NCBI RefSeq assembly: GCF_009712605.1
Contig: NZ_WASO01000001.1
Location: 310,001 to 374,000 of the forward strand
Direction of reading: 5' to 3'
Length of the DNA stretch: 64,000 nucleotides
Source: Paludibacter sp.
GTDB lineage: Bacteria; Bacteroidota; Bacteroidia; Bacteroidales; Paludibacteraceae
Shown: in pieces, positions 27,787 to 37,507 of the stretch
Layout: each line of letters opens with the position of its first letter
Position numbering within the stretch: the first letter of the stretch is position 1
Translations under genes and position numbers: made by a program
The notes under the pieces: model-generated
Seen by the model: the letters and a program-made list of their open reading frames with translations, nothing else
Told to the model about the DNA's origin: nothing
The model's database searches: none

Positions 27787-27846
27787 AAAAGAAAAAGGGA
27801 ACGACTTCACGTCGTTCCCTTTCTTACTAACCAAAATCTAATAGGG
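27787..27846 (-). terminator. Terminator with palindromic element, copy 3
   Basis: On the minus strand: TTAGATTTTGGTTAG, then stem AAGGGAACGAC-GTGAA-GTCGTTCCCTT, then TTTTCTTTTT. The plus strand reading CTAACCAAAATCTAA links it to copies 1 and 2. It separates the three-gene regulator operon (33035-28111) from regulator 1. Between 27847 and 28110 I see no gene, only an 8-bp inverted repeat (TTCTGTAA/TTACAGAA, 27938-27955). Confidence 0.75.
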
Positions 27847-28110
27847 AATAAATGGATTGGTAATTATTATTATAATTCCACTCTATTTTCCACTACAAGC
27901 CTTCGAATTCTAATAAAAGGATCAGAAGACTGTTCAATTCTGTAAAATTACAGAAAACAGAAATATATATTCTGATTTTTAATGGAAAAATTATATGTAT
28001 AACGTCAATTTTGGATATGTGTAATTTGCATGTTGTCAGTAGTTTGTATTTTGTTGAGAGAGTGATTTATATGTATAAAGGAGTCTTAGATGGAAAAGTT
28101 TGTTTTTTGG

Positions 28111-29748
28111 TTAAGGTATTGAAGTAAGTATTTGTTCGATTTTGACATCCTCACGTGGGCATATCTTCTTTCTGATATTTGATCTGTATTTATAATAAGT
28201 TTCATTTTTGATATTGAGAGATGCCAGAATTAATTCAATATTGAATCCTGCTTTAAGATAATAGCAAATTAGTAACTCTTTGTTTGTGAGAGTGGGGAAT
28301 CTGCGTTTTAACTCAAGTAGGAATGATTCAAAAGAAGGATCTATATTTTGGCTTATTGCGTTATGTTCTGATGTTAACTTGTTATGTTCTTTATTGAATA
28401 TTTTGAGATATTGTGCTCCGATTTGTGATAAGTTGGTTTTGGGGATTAGCTGAAGCTGAATCAATTTCTGGATGATGGCAATTTTGGAAATCTGTTCTGA
28501 TCGTAAGCGGATTTTTTGCAGATTGATGATGTTTTGGGCAGATACATTTTTTATTTGTTGCTTTTTTTTCTTATTTCTTTCTACAAGCACAATTGTGATA
28601 ATAGCGAAGATTAGCAGAGAACTTATTGCAATCAGCATAATATATTGTTGATTCTTTATTGTTAGTTTCTGATTCTCTTTAGAAACTTCTTCGTAATTAA
28701 TCTTTCTTTCTAATCCGGAGAAGCTTGATGTGAGAGTTTGCCTGTAATTTGAGTCTTTAGCTGCTAGATATTGTTTTGAATATAGCAAGGCATCTGTATT
28801 CATATTCTTTTTTTCATAGATTTCTTGTAGTAACATATAACAATCAGGAAGAGCCTTCTTGGTTTGAATCGCTTTCTTGAGATAGAATTCAGCCGAGTCT
28901 AATTTGCCGGTTTTGATTAAAACAGCACCCAAAGTCATCCATTGCGCATAGTTATATTGGGTGTTATATGCAGAAGCTAATCTAATCGCGTTTAATGCTC
29001 TGTAATATTGCTTTTGATAGTAGTAAATGAGAGAGCTATTTCTGTAGCAGGATGATATTAATAGTGAATCCTTTAAATTGTAAGAATCTTGTAATGCCTT
29101 ATGCATATATGATAATGCTAATGAATACTGTTCTTTCTGGTAGTAATCATAAGCTAATCCTAAATATGAAAGAGCAATATTCCTCTGGTCATGGGCCATT
29201 GATAAATATTGCAGAGCCTTCTTGTCGTATTTTATTACACTGTCAAGCATTCTTTGTTCCCTGAAAATATCTGCTTTGTCGGCATTTAAAAAGCCGATTA
29301 ATTGGTAATCTTTGCTTTTGACAGCATAGGGAAAGGCTTTAATTAATCTATTTGCTCTTAATTGTTGTTCATTCCTGTTTTTTGCACATCGCGAAAAGTA
29401 GAAGTATGCATATGCGGCTTTATGTGAATCGTTTGATTTGGAATAAAATGAGACGGCGGTATTGATTATAGAATCTGATTCAATATAAATGTCACATTTG
29501 TCAAAAGCCTGGCTTAATAATAAGGAGTAGGCCGCATCGTCTTCTTTGCTTAGTTTATTCGGAAAAGGAATGGACTTTAAAAGCTTGAGTGCGCTGTCAG
29601 GGTGAGTTTTCATTATTGCTTCTGCCCTGGTTATGAGTATGCCATCGTGAGAGGGCGTTCGTTTACAAGCAACAAACAGAAAGCTACAGCTAAATAGTAG
29701 GATAGATAGCTGCGTGATTTTAAGATTTCTGAATGAAGATTGATCCAT
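28111..29748 (-). CDS. Membrane TPR sensor with C-terminal HTH (regulator 2)
   Basis: 545 residues. Lipobox FVAC near residue 28, TPR repeats up to about 340, membrane helix near 369-387, a basic coiled coil (ERNKKKKQQIKN), and a C-terminal HTH-like part with LTNKELLICYYLKAGFNIE and YRSNIRKKI. The C-terminal form NETYYKYRSNIRKKI is shared with regulators 3 and 4, so these three are recent paralogues. Start is 29 bp after regulator 3, so it is the last gene of that operon. Ligand and targets are unknown. Confidence 0.8.
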   Translation of the reverse strand: MDQSSFRNLKITQLSILLFSCSFLFVACKRTPSHDGILITRAEAIMKTHPDSALKLLKSIPFPNKLSKEDDAAYSLLLSQAFDKCDIYIESDSIINTAVSFYSKSNDSHKAAYAYFYFSRCAKNRNEQQLRANRLIKAFPYAVKSKDYQLIGFLNADKADIFREQRMLDSVIKYDKKALQYLSMAHDQRNIALSYLGLAYDYYQKEQYSLALSYMHKALQDSYNLKDSLLISSCYRNSSLIYYYQKQYYRALNAIRLASAYNTQYNYAQWMTLGAVLIKTGKLDSAEFYLKKAIQTKKALPDCYMLLQEIYEKKNMNTDALLYSKQYLAAKDSNYRQTLTSSFSGLERKINYEEVSKENQKLTIKNQQYIMLIAISSLLIFAIITIVLVERNKKKKQQIKNVSAQNIINLQKIRLRSEQISKIAIIQKLIQLQLIPKTNLSQIGAQYLKIFNKEHNKLTSEHNAISQNIDPSFESFLLELKRRFPTLTNKELLICYYLKAGFNIELILASLNIKNETYYKYRSNIRKKICPREDVKIEQILTSIP

Positions 29749-29777
29749 CTCAACGAAGAATTTGTCGGTTTTTGAGC

Positions 29778-31412
29778 TTATATATCAGATAATATATGTT
29801 CGACTTTATCGTCTTGTCCGGCATTCATCTTTTTTCTGATATTTGAACGGTAATGATAATATGTTTCGCTTTTTATATTGAGCAATGATAGTATTGATTC
29901 TTGCTTAACTCCGGCTTTTAAGTAGCAACATACCAATATTTCTTTTGGGGTTAGAGTCGGAAATCGGGCAGTTAACTTTTGGGAGAAATTATGAAATACA
30001 GAGTCTATGTCCTTAATTATATCGTTATTGTGTGCAGATAGTGAGTGATCAACTTCTCCAAAAAGCTTAAGATACTGAGCTCCTATTTGTGATAAATTTT
30101 TTTTCGGGATAAGTTTAAGTTGTATCAGATTCTGTAGAATTTTGATTTTTGATATTCGTTCGGCTTGCAATTTGATTTTTTGTCGGTTAATGATTTTGAT
30201 ATCAGTTTCGTGCTTTAACGCTAATTTGTTCTTTTTGATTTGCTCTATCAGGATTATAACCACAATTATCAAGCAAAGGATTGCGATCAAAGCAATGATT
30301 ATGGTAAAGCGTTGATTTTTGATTATTAATTTTTGATTGTCAGCTTCAATTTTTTCAAAGTTTACCTTCTTTTCCAGTCCTTCTAAACTTAGTTTTAAAT
30401 TATCTTCATTTATTGAATCTTTGGCTGCATTTTTCAATTTTGCCCATCTGAATGCATCTTGATAATTGCCTTCTCTTTCGGAAATTTTTTGTAGTAGTTC
30501 AAAACAATCAGGAGAATTATATTTGTATTTAAGACATTGGGATAAATATATTTTAGCAGAGTCAAGATTGTTTTTTGCCTCAAATATTGCCGCAAGGTTG
30601 AACCAATTGGTCGGATCTTCTGCCTGTTTGGTTTCTATACTTTTTCGTGCATATGCTAAAGCTGCAGAATAATCGTGAAGATAGAATAGGGTTAGACTGG
30701 TGAATTTGTATAATGGAGAAGTTAAACTGTTGTCTTTTATGTTTTTGGCTTCTTTTTCTGCTCTTTTGTAGTAAACTAGAGACTCTTGAAAGTTTTGTTT
30801 TTGATAATATCCATATCCAATTCCAATTAGACAAACAATACAGTTTCTTATGTCATTTGCTTGTTTTAGCGAATAATATGCGAGTTTATTGAACTTAATC
30901 ATACTGTCAATTTGATTCTGGCTCCTATAAATAGAAGCAGTCTCACTATAAACAAACCCCAGTAGTTTATGGTTGTCACTTTTCTTGGCACAAGGGATTG
31001 CTTTTAATAGAGCTTCTGCTTGTTTTTGTGTGTCGTTTTTGTTGCGCTCACATCTTGATAAATAAAAGAAAGAATAGCCAGCTCTAGTAAATTCATTATT
31101 GTTTTTGTAGTAATTAACAGCTTCTTTTATCAAACTGTCAGATTTAATGTCTATTCCACATTTATCCATGCCCTGACACATTAACAGTGCATATAGTGCA
31201 TAATCTTTTTGTTTAAGGTGCTGTGGGTGACTGATTTTTTTTAATGATGCGATAGCACTAGCAGGTTGGTCCTCCATTAGGCTGTCTGCTCGGTGTAATA
31301 ATATAAGGTCTCGTGAGGACGAGTGCCGACATCCAGATAGAATGCAACAGCAATAAAAAAGTGAGAATATTTGTAGAATTTGCCGGAAGGTAATGTTGGA
31401 ATATCTGCCCAT
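29778..31412 (-). CDS. Membrane TPR sensor with C-terminal HTH (regulator 3)
   Basis: 544 residues, same plan as its neighbours: lipobox LSGC, the opening HRADSLMEDQP typical of the group, TPR repeats, membrane helix near 367-390, coiled coil, and C-terminal LTPKEILVCCYLKAGVKQE ... YRSNIRKKMNAGQDDKVE. It closely resembles regulator 4 in the last 60 residues (ETYY.YRSNIRKKMNAG.DDK.E). Starts 24 bp after regulator 4 in the same operon. Confidence 0.8.
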   Translation of the reverse strand: MGRYSNITFRQILQIFSLFYCCCILSGCRHSSSRDLILLHRADSLMEDQPASAIASLKKISHPQHLKQKDYALYALLMCQGMDKCGIDIKSDSLIKEAVNYYKNNNEFTRAGYSFFYLSRCERNKNDTQKQAEALLKAIPCAKKSDNHKLLGFVYSETASIYRSQNQIDSMIKFNKLAYYSLKQANDIRNCIVCLIGIGYGYYQKQNFQESLVYYKRAEKEAKNIKDNSLTSPLYKFTSLTLFYLHDYSAALAYARKSIETKQAEDPTNWFNLAAIFEAKNNLDSAKIYLSQCLKYKYNSPDCFELLQKISEREGNYQDAFRWAKLKNAAKDSINEDNLKLSLEGLEKKVNFEKIEADNQKLIIKNQRFTIIIALIAILCLIIVVIILIEQIKKNKLALKHETDIKIINRQKIKLQAERISKIKILQNLIQLKLIPKKNLSQIGAQYLKLFGEVDHSLSAHNNDIIKDIDSVFHNFSQKLTARFPTLTPKEILVCCYLKAGVKQESILSLLNIKSETYYHYRSNIRKKMNAGQDDKVEHILSDI

Positions 31413-31436
31413 TTCATCGTAAGAATTAGGTCGTTA

Positions 31437-33035
31437 TTATATTTCAGAAAGAATCTTCTCAATTTTGTCATCCAGACCGGCATTCATCTTTTTTCTGATA
31501 TTAGAACGATAACGATAGTAGGTCTCACTTTTTATGTCAAAAATGGTAAGGATCGCACCATGGTCAAATCCTGCTCTAAGGCAGCAACTGATCTGGATTT
31601 CTCTTGGAGTGAAATGAGGGTACCTTTCTTTGATTCTTTTAGATAGCCCATTAAACGCATTGTCAATAACCTCTGTCATTTCTTCAATGTTAGTAGGAAT
31701 CACGTGGCTGTCTTCTCCAAATAATTTAAGATATTGAGCCCCTATTTGTGTTAGATTACTTTCTGGAATATGCTTGAGCTGGATCATTTTCTGTAGTATT
31801 TCAATCTTTTTGATTTGCTCAGATTGTAATTGAAGCTGTTGTTGGCAAATAATATTCTGAGCAGCTTCATTTTGAAGTTCTAACTTCCGTTTCCGATTTT
31901 TCTCTATTAAAACGAAAGTCGAAACCACGAAGCATAGCAGGACTGACAGAATTGCCAGAATTGTAAATTGCTGATTATGGATTAATAGTCTTTTGTATTC
32001 AACCTGTGCTTTCTCTGAGTTATATTTTTTTTTCATAACAACGGAACTGGTAGCCAATGATCTTTGATAGTCTGAATCTTTTGCAGCTTCAATTAGCTTA
32101 GAATATTCGATCGCCGCTTTTATGTTTCCCTGCTTTTCTTCAGCCTCTTGCAATCGCAGGTAGCAAGCAGATAAAAGATTCTTTGAGTGTAAACATTGTC
32201 GGAGATGGTATTTAGCAGAATCTATAACGCCTTTTTTTAAAAAAGCGATTCCAATATTCATGTGTTTTCCCGCTTCAGACGTATCTTTGGCTTTAAGAGA
32301 TAGTCTGCCATAAAAAATGGCTGAGTCATATTGCTGTAAATTGCAATATGAGCGGCTAATAAGATGATAAGCTGTCGTTTGAAGATTGACTTCTTTTGTT
32401 TTTAATGATTCGTGTTCAGCTAGCCTGTAATAACGCAATGCCTCATGGAAATTGGCTTTTATATAAAAGCCATCTCCAATTGCCAAAAGAGAATTGAAAA
32501 TACTGCGGGGGTCTCCCTCTTTTTGTAGTGTTTTGTAGGCTAAAACTCCATAATGAATTACACTGTCAGGTTGTCGTTGAACTTTGTATAGCGTGGCTTT
32601 TTCGTAATAGAGGATTCCAATTAGCTTGCTGTTGTTGCTTGCCAGCCCAAACTTGATGGCTTTATTAAGGTTTTCGGTTCTGGAGGATATATCTTCCCTG
32701 TAGCGGGCACACCTTGACTGATAAAGAAAAGCGTATGCTGATTTTTCGTTGTCGTTGACCTGAGGAAAATACGACGAGGCAATTTTGATTAGAGAATCAG
32801 ATTCTCCCAATTGTCCGCATTTGTCAAGAGCTTTGCATGTTAAAAGGGCGTATAATGCATGATCATATGAAGATAACTGGATTGGAGATAACTGTTTTAG
32901 CTTTTGGATAGCACTGTCCGGATAAACTTCTACCAAGCTGTCAGCTGTAGCAAGCAGTTCTTTATCATGGGGGCGCGTATGCTTGCAGCTGGCAAATACG
33001 ATTAATGTTACTATAAACAATAGGTATTTACGCAT
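31437..33035 (-). CDS. Membrane TPR sensor with C-terminal HTH (regulator 4)
   Basis: 532 residues. Short lipoprotein signal (MRKYLLFIVTLIVFASC), then TPR repeats with the DKCGQLGESDSLIKIA and RYREDIS-type stretches seen in the whole group, membrane helix near 355-376, coiled coil, and the HTH segment FTPREIQISCCLRAGFDHG ... YRSNIRKKMNAG. It is the first gene of the operon regulator 4-3-2, with a TATCTTTG box 19 bp before the start codon, giving a leader of only about 12 nt, as for regulator 1. Confidence 0.8.
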   Translation of the reverse strand: MRKYLLFIVTLIVFASCKHTRPHDKELLATADSLVEVYPDSAIQKLKQLSPIQLSSYDHALYALLTCKALDKCGQLGESDSLIKIASSYFPQVNDNEKSAYAFLYQSRCARYREDISSRTENLNKAIKFGLASNNSKLIGILYYEKATLYKVQRQPDSVIHYGVLAYKTLQKEGDPRSIFNSLLAIGDGFYIKANFHEALRYYRLAEHESLKTKEVNLQTTAYHLISRSYCNLQQYDSAIFYGRLSLKAKDTSEAGKHMNIGIAFLKKGVIDSAKYHLRQCLHSKNLLSACYLRLQEAEEKQGNIKAAIEYSKLIEAAKDSDYQRSLATSSVVMKKKYNSEKAQVEYKRLLIHNQQFTILAILSVLLCFVVSTFVLIEKNRKRKLELQNEAAQNIICQQQLQLQSEQIKKIEILQKMIQLKHIPESNLTQIGAQYLKLFGEDSHVIPTNIEEMTEVIDNAFNGLSKRIKERYPHFTPREIQISCCLRAGFDHGAILTIFDIKSETYYRYRSNIRKKMNAGLDDKIEKILSEI

Positions 33036-33053
33036 GATTTTGGTCGGTTATCG

Positions 33054-33061
33054 CAAAGATA
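33054..33061 (-). promoter_or_regulatory. -7 box of the regulator 4-3-2 operon
   Basis: TATCTTTG on the minus strand, 19 bp upstream of the start codon; no clear -33 element. Confidence 0.55.
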
Positions 33062-33168
33062 GTAAAATGTTGTTGAACGCCGAATTTGAATGCTAATCAG
33101 GTCATTCCTTCAGGGAAAATGTAATATTATTCATCCCGGTTCGTTTACAAGAGTAATAAAATTTGAAT

Positions 33169-33200
33169 TTTGTCAACATGTAAATTAAATAGTAATTTTG
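33169..33200 (+). promoter_or_regulatory. Promoter of the T9SS type-B protein gene
   Basis: TTTG at 33169-33172, 20-nt spacer, TAATTTTG at 33193-33200: a full match to the Bacteroidota consensus. Leader of about 85 nt. Confidence 0.7.
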
Positions 33201-33292
33201 CATGTTGTAATTGCCTTTTTATCAATTTGCTTTTTCTAATCAGATAAAGTTCGAATGAGTGATTTAAGCCGATTTTTACTTAATAGCGACGT

Positions 33293-34552
33293 ATGATAAA
33301 AAAGATTGCCCTTAGTATGCTGCTGTGTTTTATCACAACAAGTGTGTTTTCTCAGTTCATTTCATCCGGTTCAGGTCGTTCAATACAGCTGACTGGTAGT
33401 GCTGTGAAAAATATTGATGCAGTTTTTCTGTTCAACGGGATTACCGCGGATAATCAAATTCAGTTCGCCGGATCAGCTCCGAGCTATCTTTGGAAAAAAT
33501 ATGACGGCTCATTTGTAAGTAATTCGTCTGCCATTTCGGTGGAAGACGGAACGGGCTATGTGTTAACTGCAAATGGTGTTCAATATTATATCTGGGTGAT
33601 TGACTATCAAAAATATTTGACATCGTTAACTGCTCTCACTGTTTCAGAAAGTATTGATAAATGCAGTAATATCTCATTAAATTTTTCCGGAAAAATACCT
33701 GATTTGGTGTATTACGACAAAAATAGCACCAAGCAACTTCTCAGCCGTCAGTTTACAGTATCTTATCCCGATCAGGAATATGCTTCGGGTCAGTGGTCCG
33801 CGACTACCAGAAGCCTGATCGAGACATATCCGTTCACAACCATTGTGTTGAATGCACCATATAAGGATACATCTTTTACCCTTTCGGGAGATCAGTATGC
33901 AACGTTATTTGGGATCGCATCCACTGTAACTTCTGATATTTACAAGGCAATCCGGGTGGAATGTCATCCCACCGGCAGTATTGTTGAGAGAGATGCAGCC
34001 AATGAGTCGGGACGAAAAACCGGGACGCTCGAAGGGTCGGGGCCATTAAATGTTTCATTCAAGAGTAATGCCAACCTTCCGGTGACGCAGTTTTATGAAT
34101 GGAGGATTTGCAATCTTGCTAATACAAGCAATTATTTGAGGTACACTGATGCAGATCTTCGTTATGTCTTCAGTGAAACAGGAGACTATAAGGTAACTCT
34201 GATCGTAACCAACAGTTCAGGTTCTTGTTCGCACTCTGATTCGTTGACAGTGAAAGTTAGTTCCTCTTTTATCAATGTGCCCAACGTGTTTACACCCAAT
34301 GGAGACGGCCAAAATGATCAGTTTCGTGTGTCTTACCGATCGATAGCTGACTATAAGATATTGCTTTACTCATCCTGGGCGGGACGCGTATACACGTCGA
34401 CAGATCCGGCTCAGGGCTGGGATGGCAGAGTGGGAGGGAAGTTGGCTCCTCCGGGTGTTTATTATTACCTTATTTCAGCAACAGGTACGGATGGTAAAAA
34501 GTTTAAACTGAAGGGAAATGTAAATCTCCTCAGAGGTAAAAATGTGAAATAA
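33293..34552 (+). CDS. Secreted protein with T9SS type-B sorting domain
   Basis: 419 residues: signal peptide (MIKKIALSMLLCFITTSVFSQ), an unassigned N-terminal region, a PKD/Ig-like domain near 245-320 (ETGDYKVTLIVTNSSGSC), and a C-terminal gliding-motility type sorting domain with FINVPNVFTPNGDGQNDQF, then GWDGRVGGKLAPPGVYYYLI. Such domains direct export through the type IX system and attachment at the surface. No T9SS components are in this window, so they must lie elsewhere in the genome. Function of the passenger part is unknown. Confidence 0.85.
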   Translation: MIKKIALSMLLCFITTSVFSQFISSGSGRSIQLTGSAVKNIDAVFLFNGITADNQIQFAGSAPSYLWKKYDGSFVSNSSAISVEDGTGYVLTANGVQYYIWVIDYQKYLTSLTALTVSESIDKCSNISLNFSGKIPDLVYYDKNSTKQLLSRQFTVSYPDQEYASGQWSATTRSLIETYPFTTIVLNAPYKDTSFTLSGDQYATLFGIASTVTSDIYKAIRVECHPTGSIVERDAANESGRKTGTLEGSGPLNVSFKSNANLPVTQFYEWRICNLANTSNYLRYTDADLRYVFSETGDYKVTLIVTNSSGSCSHSDSLTVKVSSSFINVPNVFTPNGDGQNDQFRVSYRSIADYKILLYSSWAGRVYTSTDPAQGWDGRVGGKLAPPGVYYYLISATGTDGKKFKLKGNVNLLRGKNVK

Positions 34553-34562
34553 TAGTTTCTTG

Positions 34563-34931
34563 ATGTATAATAGTTTGACAACCATTGGTTTGCTTGTTGT
34601 TGCCAATGTATTTATGACGATTGCATGGTATGGCCATCTTCGTATGCGCGATTTTTCCTGGTTTAGTTCCCTGCCTTTATTTGCCATTATTCTGATTAGT
34701 TGGGGCATCGCTTTCTTTGAGTACTGTCTGCAGGTTCCTGCCAACCGGATTGGTTTTCAGGGTAACGGTGGTGCATTTTCTTTGATGCAGCTAAAAGTGA
34801 TTCAGGAAGTTATAACTCTCTCTGTTTTTATCGTATTCTCAGTTATTGTATTTAAAATTGATGTGTGCTGGAATCACATACTTGCCATGTTGCTAATGGT
34901 TGCTGCCGTGTATCTTGTCTTCAAAAAATAA
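34563..34931 (+). CDS. DUF486 family small membrane protein
   Basis: 122 residues with four membrane helices; similar to DUF486, distantly related to drug/metabolite transporters. The motif WYGHLRMRDFSWFSS followed by SWGIAFFEYCLQVPANRIG is typical. I start at the ATG at 34563 (a TTG precedes it). It lies 10 bp after the T9SS type-B gene and 14 bp before the TerC gene, so the three may be cotranscribed. Substrate unknown. Confidence 0.85.
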   Translation: MYNSLTTIGLLVVANVFMTIAWYGHLRMRDFSWFSSLPLFAIILISWGIAFFEYCLQVPANRIGFQGNGGAFSLMQLKVIQEVITLSVFIVFSVIVFKIDVCWNHILAMLLMVAAVYLVFKK

Positions 34932-34945
34932 ATAGCTAATTTATA

Positions 34946-35998
34946 ATGAACGGTCACGAATTTATCTTTTTCGGAGGATTCCTTTCTCTTATATTTGTCG
35001 TCTTAGCAATTGATTTGGGGTTGTTTAACCGGCACAGTCATGAGGTCTCCTTTAAAGAGGCAACTATTTGGACGATAGTTTGGACACTGTTGTCGTTCTG
35101 CATTTATCTCTTTATAGGAGCGTACGGAGATATGATTCACAGTGTCGATTCGTTTGCCCGGCTACAGGAACTCAATCAGCTCCATGGTCACGGATTGAAT
35201 TTAAACCCGGCGTTGGATTTGGATACCAATCTGGGAATTTACAGAAAGGCGCTTTCGTTGGAATTTCTGACAGGTTATCTTATTGAATATGCTCTGTCAG
35301 TTGATAATATCTTTGTGATTATCATGATATTTATGAGCTTTAGTGTGCCGAAAGCGTATTATCACAGAGTTTTGTTTTGGGGCATTTTGGGTGCAATTGT
35401 CATGAGGTTTATCTTTATATTCCTGAGTGCAGCTCTGATCCAACGCTTCGAATGGGTGATGTGGATTTTTGGAGCGCTATTGGTGTTTACGGGAATTAAG
35501 ATGTATGTCGATAAAGACAAAGAAGAAAAAATCAACGTGTCAAAGCATCCGATTGTGCGGTTTGCCTCTAAATACTTTGCAGTGCATCCTCATTTTGTCA
35601 AGGATAATTTCTTTACAAAAATAGATGGAAAACGGATGATTACACCGTTACTTTTGGTGGTTTTTGTTGTTGAATTTTCGGATGTTTTATTTGCAGTCGA
35701 TTCGGTTCCGGCAATTTTCTCAATCACGAAAGATCCATACATTGTGTTTGCTTCTAATATTTGTGCAATTCTTGGGCTGAGATCCTTATTCTTTCTCATT
35801 TCCAATGTTATGAATCTTTTCCATTATCTGAAAATCGGATTGGCCGTCTTGCTTACCTTTATAGGTGTTAAAATGTTGTTGGGAAGTATTTTCCATGTTC
35901 ACATAGAAACGGTTCCGTCTCTTCTGGCTGTGGTAGGTATTTTGGGAATAAGTATTTTGGCGTCTGTCATTTTTCCTCAGAAAGAAGAAAACGCATAA
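34946..35998 (+). CDS. TerC/Alx family membrane protein
   Basis: 350 residues with about nine membrane helices. Two signature segments with acidic residues inside membrane helices, EYALSVDNIFVI near 114 and EFSDVLFAVDSVPA near 235, mark the TerC family, members of which (Alx, MeeF/MeeY) export manganese. A loop between helices carries charged residues (VDKDKEEKINVSKHP). Metal export, probably Mn2+, is a family-based inference. No mntP-type riboswitch was recognised upstream. Confidence 0.9.
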   Translation: MNGHEFIFFGGFLSLIFVVLAIDLGLFNRHSHEVSFKEATIWTIVWTLLSFCIYLFIGAYGDMIHSVDSFARLQELNQLHGHGLNLNPALDLDTNLGIYRKALSLEFLTGYLIEYALSVDNIFVIIMIFMSFSVPKAYYHRVLFWGILGAIVMRFIFIFLSAALIQRFEWVMWIFGALLVFTGIKMYVDKDKEEKINVSKHPIVRFASKYFAVHPHFVKDNFFTKIDGKRMITPLLLVVFVVEFSDVLFAVDSVPAIFSITKDPYIVFASNICAILGLRSLFFLISNVMNLFHYLKIGLAVLLTFIGVKMLLGSIFHVHIETVPSLLAVVGILGISILASVIFPQKEENA

Positions 35999-36006
35999 AG
36001 ATAACA

Positions 36007-36043
36007 GAGGATGTCCTTTGCTAATTCAGGGCATCCTCAGTTA
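36007..36043. terminator. Hairpin between TerC and GH5 genes
   Basis: Stem GAGGATGTCC/GGGCATCCTC (9 of 10 pairs) lies between two converging genes; a weak T-run on the plus strand. Confidence 0.55.
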
Positions 36044-36058
36044 CTTTTTGGAAGCGAT

Positions 36059-37312
36059 TTAGGGCTGTTTGCCTAGTGCTTTAATATATCCGTCATTCTT
36101 TAAACAGTTTTCGAACTTAATATTTTCAAGTAGCTGTTTCAGAATTGCCCTTGTTTCTGTTGCTGACGGTTTTGCTTCTCTTATCTTCTCAAAACTACTC
36201 CGGTCTTTCTTTGTAAATTCTACAATTTTATCCCATCCCACCGGAGCTTTTACAGATACCATACAACTTGTTTTCTCAAGCTTTTTGTAGGGCCAGAAGT
36301 GCCATCCAATATTATTCGATTCGAGCAGTTTCCGATAAGCATTAACCCACGTATCTGTGTTTTCACCGGTTTCTCCCATGTAAATCGGTCGATTGGTTTT
36401 ATTCCGAAAATCCACGAAATCCTGAACATTTGCCTGTAATGTATCGCACCAGTAACGATGGCAAGTGTACATCATTTGATCGTCAAATTTCCAGTCGTTG
36501 AATACCGTAAAATTTCCATCCCATTGTGCACCGCCTAAAATGACAATGTGGTTTTTGTCGACTTCACGAATTGAAGCCGTGGCCATCTTGTAACCAGGCT
36601 CTAAAAGCTTGTTAAGCTCATCTTTATTTGGGAAATATGGTGCGATGGGTTCGTTCAGTAGGTCATATCCAATTATTGCTGTTTCTTTGGCGTAGTGTTT
36701 GGCGATGCGTTTCCAAATGGAACAGAACAGCGCCTGGTCGTTGTTGTTTTCAAATAAATACGGATAACCATAGCTGTCGTCGATATTGTCTCCGGTTTGT
36801 CCGCCGGGAGCATCGTGCATGTCCAAAATCACCGACAAACCTTCGGCTTTACACCACCCGATTACACGGTCAATCAGCTCAAAGCCGCGATTCTCATTGT
36901 TGGCTCCCATGTAATCTTCTCTGGTGAAGAGTTTGTAGTGAAACGGCAGCCGGATGGAGTTCATGCCCGTCTGGCGAATATAATGAATGTCGGCTTTTGT
37001 GATATAATTTTCCTGAAACTGTTGCCAGAAACGGTTCGTTTCATCGGCACCTACCAGTTCTTTAAGCGCTTGATCAATCAGACGAAAAGAGCTTACGTTA
37101 TTAAATAGAAACATATACCCTTCAGGATTCACCCAGTTGCCAAGATTGATACCCTGAATGAGGAAAGGTTTGCCGTTGGGAGCCTTCAACTGTTGTCCGT
37201 CGACTCTGAAAAATCTGGAATTGCTCTGTTTTTGCGTCGTTGCCATAACCAAAATGCAGCAAGAAAACAGGGTAAAGAATAGGACGAAACGGAATAAATT
37301 ACTTTTGGACAT
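36059..37312 (-). CDS. Glycoside hydrolase family 5
   Basis: 417 residues with a signal peptide. The TIM barrel shows GINLGNWVNPEGY near 54-66, acid/base Glu221 in LLNEP and nucleophile Glu314 in YMGETGEN. The GINLGNW opening recalls GH5 exo-beta-1,3-glucanases. It lies at the far end of the glucan locus, 195 bp beyond GH3, so it probably trims oligosaccharides in the periplasm. Exact subfamily and linkage are inference. Confidence 0.85.
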   Translation of the reverse strand: MSKSNLFRFVLFFTLFSCCILVMATTQKQSNSRFFRVDGQQLKAPNGKPFLIQGINLGNWVNPEGYMFLFNNVSSFRLIDQALKELVGADETNRFWQQFQENYITKADIHYIRQTGMNSIRLPFHYKLFTREDYMGANNENRGFELIDRVIGWCKAEGLSVILDMHDAPGGQTGDNIDDSYGYPYLFENNNDQALFCSIWKRIAKHYAKETAIIGYDLLNEPIAPYFPNKDELNKLLEPGYKMATASIREVDKNHIVILGGAQWDGNFTVFNDWKFDDQMMYTCHRYWCDTLQANVQDFVDFRNKTNRPIYMGETGENTDTWVNAYRKLLESNNIGWHFWPYKKLEKTSCMVSVKAPVGWDKIVEFTKKDRSSFEKIREAKPSATETRAILKQLLENIKFENCLKNDGYIKALGKQP

Positions 37313-37427
37313 GATTCCTTAAATTTGATGATATTGAAAAAATGTAATTGTTACGTGTGAATTATAAAGGCACAAAACGAGCTGTACAAGCCGGTAAAAC
37401 TGTCTTGCAATAGATCTTTTGCCGAAT

Positions 37428-37455
37428 GCCCGGCTCCTCTGAAAGGAGACCGGAC
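37428..37455. terminator. Intergenic hairpin between GH3 and GH5
   Basis: Stem CCGG-TCC / GGA-CCGG with small internal bulges and a 6-nt loop; no strong T-run. It may reduce read-through into GH5 or mark an mRNA end. Confidence 0.4.
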
Positions 37456-37507
37456 AATACAGCAAAAAGTTTGAAAAATGATAGGAATATTCTCTTTAGA
37501 TGATCCT

